From: Thermostichus vulcanus str. 'Rupite'
Lineage (GTDB): Bacteria > Cyanobacteriota > Cyanobacteriia > Thermostichales > Thermostichaceae
Length of the DNA: 64,000 nucleotides
NCBI RefSeq assembly: GCF_022848905.1
Contig: NZ_JAFIRA010000004.1
Coordinates: forward strand, 1-64,000
Direction of reading: 5' to 3'
A program made the position numbers and the translations under genes. This document shows positions 62,638 to 64,000 of this stretch, piece by piece (the stretch's first letter is position 1; every line of letters begins with the position of its first letter). Below the pieces are notes generated by a model. It saw only the letters and a list, made by a program, of their open reading frames with translations, ran no database searches and was not told the origin of the DNA.

Positions 62638-63447
62638 ATGCCCAGCCCGATTACAGCCCGCTTTCAAGACCTGCGCAACCGAGGAGAAACAGCCCTTATC
62701 CCCTACATCACCGCTGGGGATCCCGATCTATCGACCACCTTTGCAGCCTTGCAGGTTTTGGATCAAAACGGTGCAGACCTGATCGAGCTGGGGGTGCCCT
62801 ATTCGGATCCCTTGGCGGATGGCCCGGTCATTCAAGCGGCAGCCACCCGTGCCCTTAACCGCGGGGTTACCTTGCGTGCCATTTTGCAGGGTTTGAGTCA
62901 GCTTGCTTTGCAAGCTCCCCTCATCCTGTTCACCTACTACAACCCCATCCACCAAATTGGGATCCCGAAATTTATGCAACAACTGCGAACAGCAGGTTGT
63001 GCCGGCTTGGTGGTGCCGGATCTGCCTCTGGAAGAAGCCGAACCCTTGCGACAGGCAGCCCAAGCTGAACAGATGGATCTGATCCTGCTGGTGGCCCCAA
63101 CCAGCCCTGTGGAGCGGATGCACCAGATTGCCCAGCATTCCAGCGGCTTTATCTATCTGGTCAGTACCACCGGCGTGACCGGACAACGGGCTACCCTAGC
63201 GGAGCGGATCCCGACCTTGTTGCAGCAGCTGCGCCAACAAACTCCCTTGCCCATTGGGGTAGGCTTTGGCATCTCCAGTCCGGAACAAGCCCGCCAAATC
63301 GCTCTTTGGGGAGCAGATGCCGCCATCGTCGGCAGTGCCTTTGTGCAGCGTCTGGCGCAGGCAGCTACTCCGGCCCAAGGGTTACAACAGATCGGCCAGT
63401 TCTGTCGGGAGCTGAAAGCGGCCCTTCAGGATACGGCAAAGGTTTAG
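62638..63447 (+). CDS. trpA: Tryptophan synthase alpha subunit
   Basis: Converts indole-3-glycerol phosphate to indole and glyceraldehyde 3-phosphate; the indole is channelled to TrpB. From ATG 62638 it is 269 residues: [33 protein letters not shown] (catalytic Glu and Asp) and the phosphate-binding TTGVTG and GFGISSPEQ. The frame can be extended nine codons to 62611, but that part is not conserved. It stands alone without trpB. In cyanobacteria trp genes are scattered. The downstream gap leads to the cpc operon. Confidence 0.95.
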   Translation: MPSPITARFQDLRNRGETALIPYITAGDPDLSTTFAALQVLDQNGADLIELGVPYSDPLADGPVIQAAATRALNRGVTLRAILQGLSQLALQAPLILFTYYNPIHQIGIPKFMQQLRTAGCAGLVVPDLPLEEAEPLRQAAQAEQMDLILLVAPTSPVERMHQIAQHSSGFIYLVSTTGVTGQRATLAERIPTLLQQLRQQTPLPIGVGFGISSPEQARQIALWGADAAIVGSAFVQRLAQAATPAQGLQQIGQFCRELKAALQDTAKV

Positions 63448-63860
63448 ATCGACTCAGGGGATCCCGCACTCAGTTTGCCCAAACCTTAAAACAAATGTTT
63501 ACAATTCGCAAGCCCAACGCCCTCAAGATAGCCTTCTTTTTGCCGCCTAAAGCCTATGAACCTCAAGCAGAGCAGAGATTTTGACGGTTATCTTTTTGTA
63601 AATCTTCACAAAACACTCATCCATCCCACGCTATAAAATTAACCTGGATGCTCGGCTGTCTGAAAGTCGCAGAAGTTCTTGACCTGTCTAAAAATTTAGG
63701 GTTTCGGTGGGGGTAGATTTTGATCGAGCCTGCTGCCACAGGATCCCTGGTTTTTGGAGGGCAAAGGGGATCCCTCATCCACGTCCATCTGGGATCCGGC
63801 TTCTGAGAAGTCCAGCCAGTCGCTCATTCGGTTTTTGGAAAGACCAGAAGGAGATCAATC
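63448..63860 (+). promoter_or_regulatory. Long leader of the phycocyanin operon
   Basis: About 410 bases without a gene. The left part pairs AAGGTTT (just before the trpA stop) with AAACCTT (63482-63488), a weak stem with a long loop. TATAAA at 63632-63637 is a good -10 element; the best -35 candidate, TTCACA (63605-63610), is spaced 21 bases away, which is too far. From there to the cpcB ATG is 225 bases, long leaders being usual for cpc. Three GGATCC-type sites lie within it (63739, 63767, 63790). AAGGAG precedes the ATG. Confidence 0.45.
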
Positions 63861-64000
63861 ATGCAAGACGCCTTTACCCGGGTGATTGCTCAGGCAGATA
63901 CACGCGGTGCTTTTTTAAGTGATCAAGAGTTTGACCGTTTGGCCGCTTTGGTGGCTGAAGGCAACAAGCGCCTCGACACCGTGAACCGCATTACCAGCAA
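63861..64000 (+). CDS. cpcB: Phycocyanin beta subunit, N-terminal part (cut by window end)
   Basis: The first 46 residues start [18 protein letters not shown] and continue [17 protein letters not shown], the conserved start of CpcB (F-T-R-V-x-x-Q-A-D and NKRLD-VNRIT). AAGGAG lies about eight bases upstream. CpcB carries two bilins, one attached at Cys-82 and one at Cys-153 positions that lie beyond the window. It opens the cpc operon, which should continue with cpcA. The CpcT/CpeT lyase at 33845 is the expected enzyme for the second site. Phycoerythrocyanin beta is less likely. Confidence 0.9.
   Translation, partial: MQDAFTRVIAQADTRGAFLSDQEFDRLAALVAEGNKRLDTVNRITS

Overview
The window is cyanobacterial chromosome. 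It carries photosystem I (psaE), the start of a phycocyanin operon (cpcB), a phycobilin lyase (CpcT/CpeT type), a one-helix high-light-inducible protein, the carotenoid pair crtP/crtB, a cyanobacterial-type acyl-ACP synthetase, a complete urt urea transporter and a Nat-type amino acid transporter. The palindromic octamer GGGATCCC is scattered through genes and gaps (eleven full copies in the first 3.7 kb). It behaves like a highly iterated palindrome with a different sequence from the usual GCGATCGC. Together with the moderately high GC this suggests a deep-branching Synechococcus/Thermostichus-like (hot-spring) lineage; that placement is inference. I found no rRNA, tRNA, CRISPR array, intact insertion sequence or prophage.

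Layout: 0.2-4.4 kb (minus strand) holds tRNA thiolase mnmA, a YaeR-like VOC protein, two neighbouring SPOR-like/peptidoglycan proteins and a small unknown. 4.5-8.5 kb has recJ and a frameshifted glutathione S-transferase gene. 8.5-12.6 kb (minus) has an enlarged nusB, a UvrD-like helicase and a Cof-type phosphatase. 12.7-16.4 kb (plus) has envelope proteins (DUF1517, a one-helix protein with a secretin-partner-like tail, a lipoprotein cyclophilin) and a HEAT-repeat protein. 16.5-20.0 kb (minus) has an orphan HyuA and a membrane protein with a duplicated domain. 20.2-27.1 kb has a cupin and urtABC-uma2-urtDE, with a candidate NtcA site upstream. 27.4-34.5 kb is mixed: glcF, acyl-ACP synthetase, pcm, a GDPD phosphodiesterase joined to the remnant of a TAXI-type binding protein, and a CpcT-like lyase. 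34.6-43.5 kb has rlmN, crtB/crtP, a DUF2227 protein, uvrC, a pentapeptide protein, a DCC protein and def. 43.6-53.8 kb has purF, a Pro/Ser-rich lipoprotein, an omega-aminotransferase, nadK, a second pentapeptide protein, mutM, psaE, a miniature penicillin-binding protein and hli. 53.8-54.6 kb is a gene-poor stretch of debris. 54.7-64 kb has two methyltransferases, the natFGH operon with a divergent ATPase gene, a tethered LivK-like protein, trpA and the start of the cpc operon.

Functional themes are nitrogen acquisition (urea and amino acids), light harvesting and photoprotection, DNA repair (recJ, uvrC, mutM, helicase) and cell-envelope maintenance. Most genes are single units or short operons, often convergent with almost no spacer. 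Three convergent pairs share their stop codons.

The observation I rate highest concerns both multi-gene ABC transporter operons. In urtA-urtB and natF-natG the gap after the binding-protein gene holds a hairpin whose outer stem is two GGGATCCC octamers and whose inner stem is an unrelated matched pair. This may set a high ratio of binding protein to permease, and would mean the iterated octamer has been recruited as an RNA structural part. It rests on base pairing I read by eye and needs testing.
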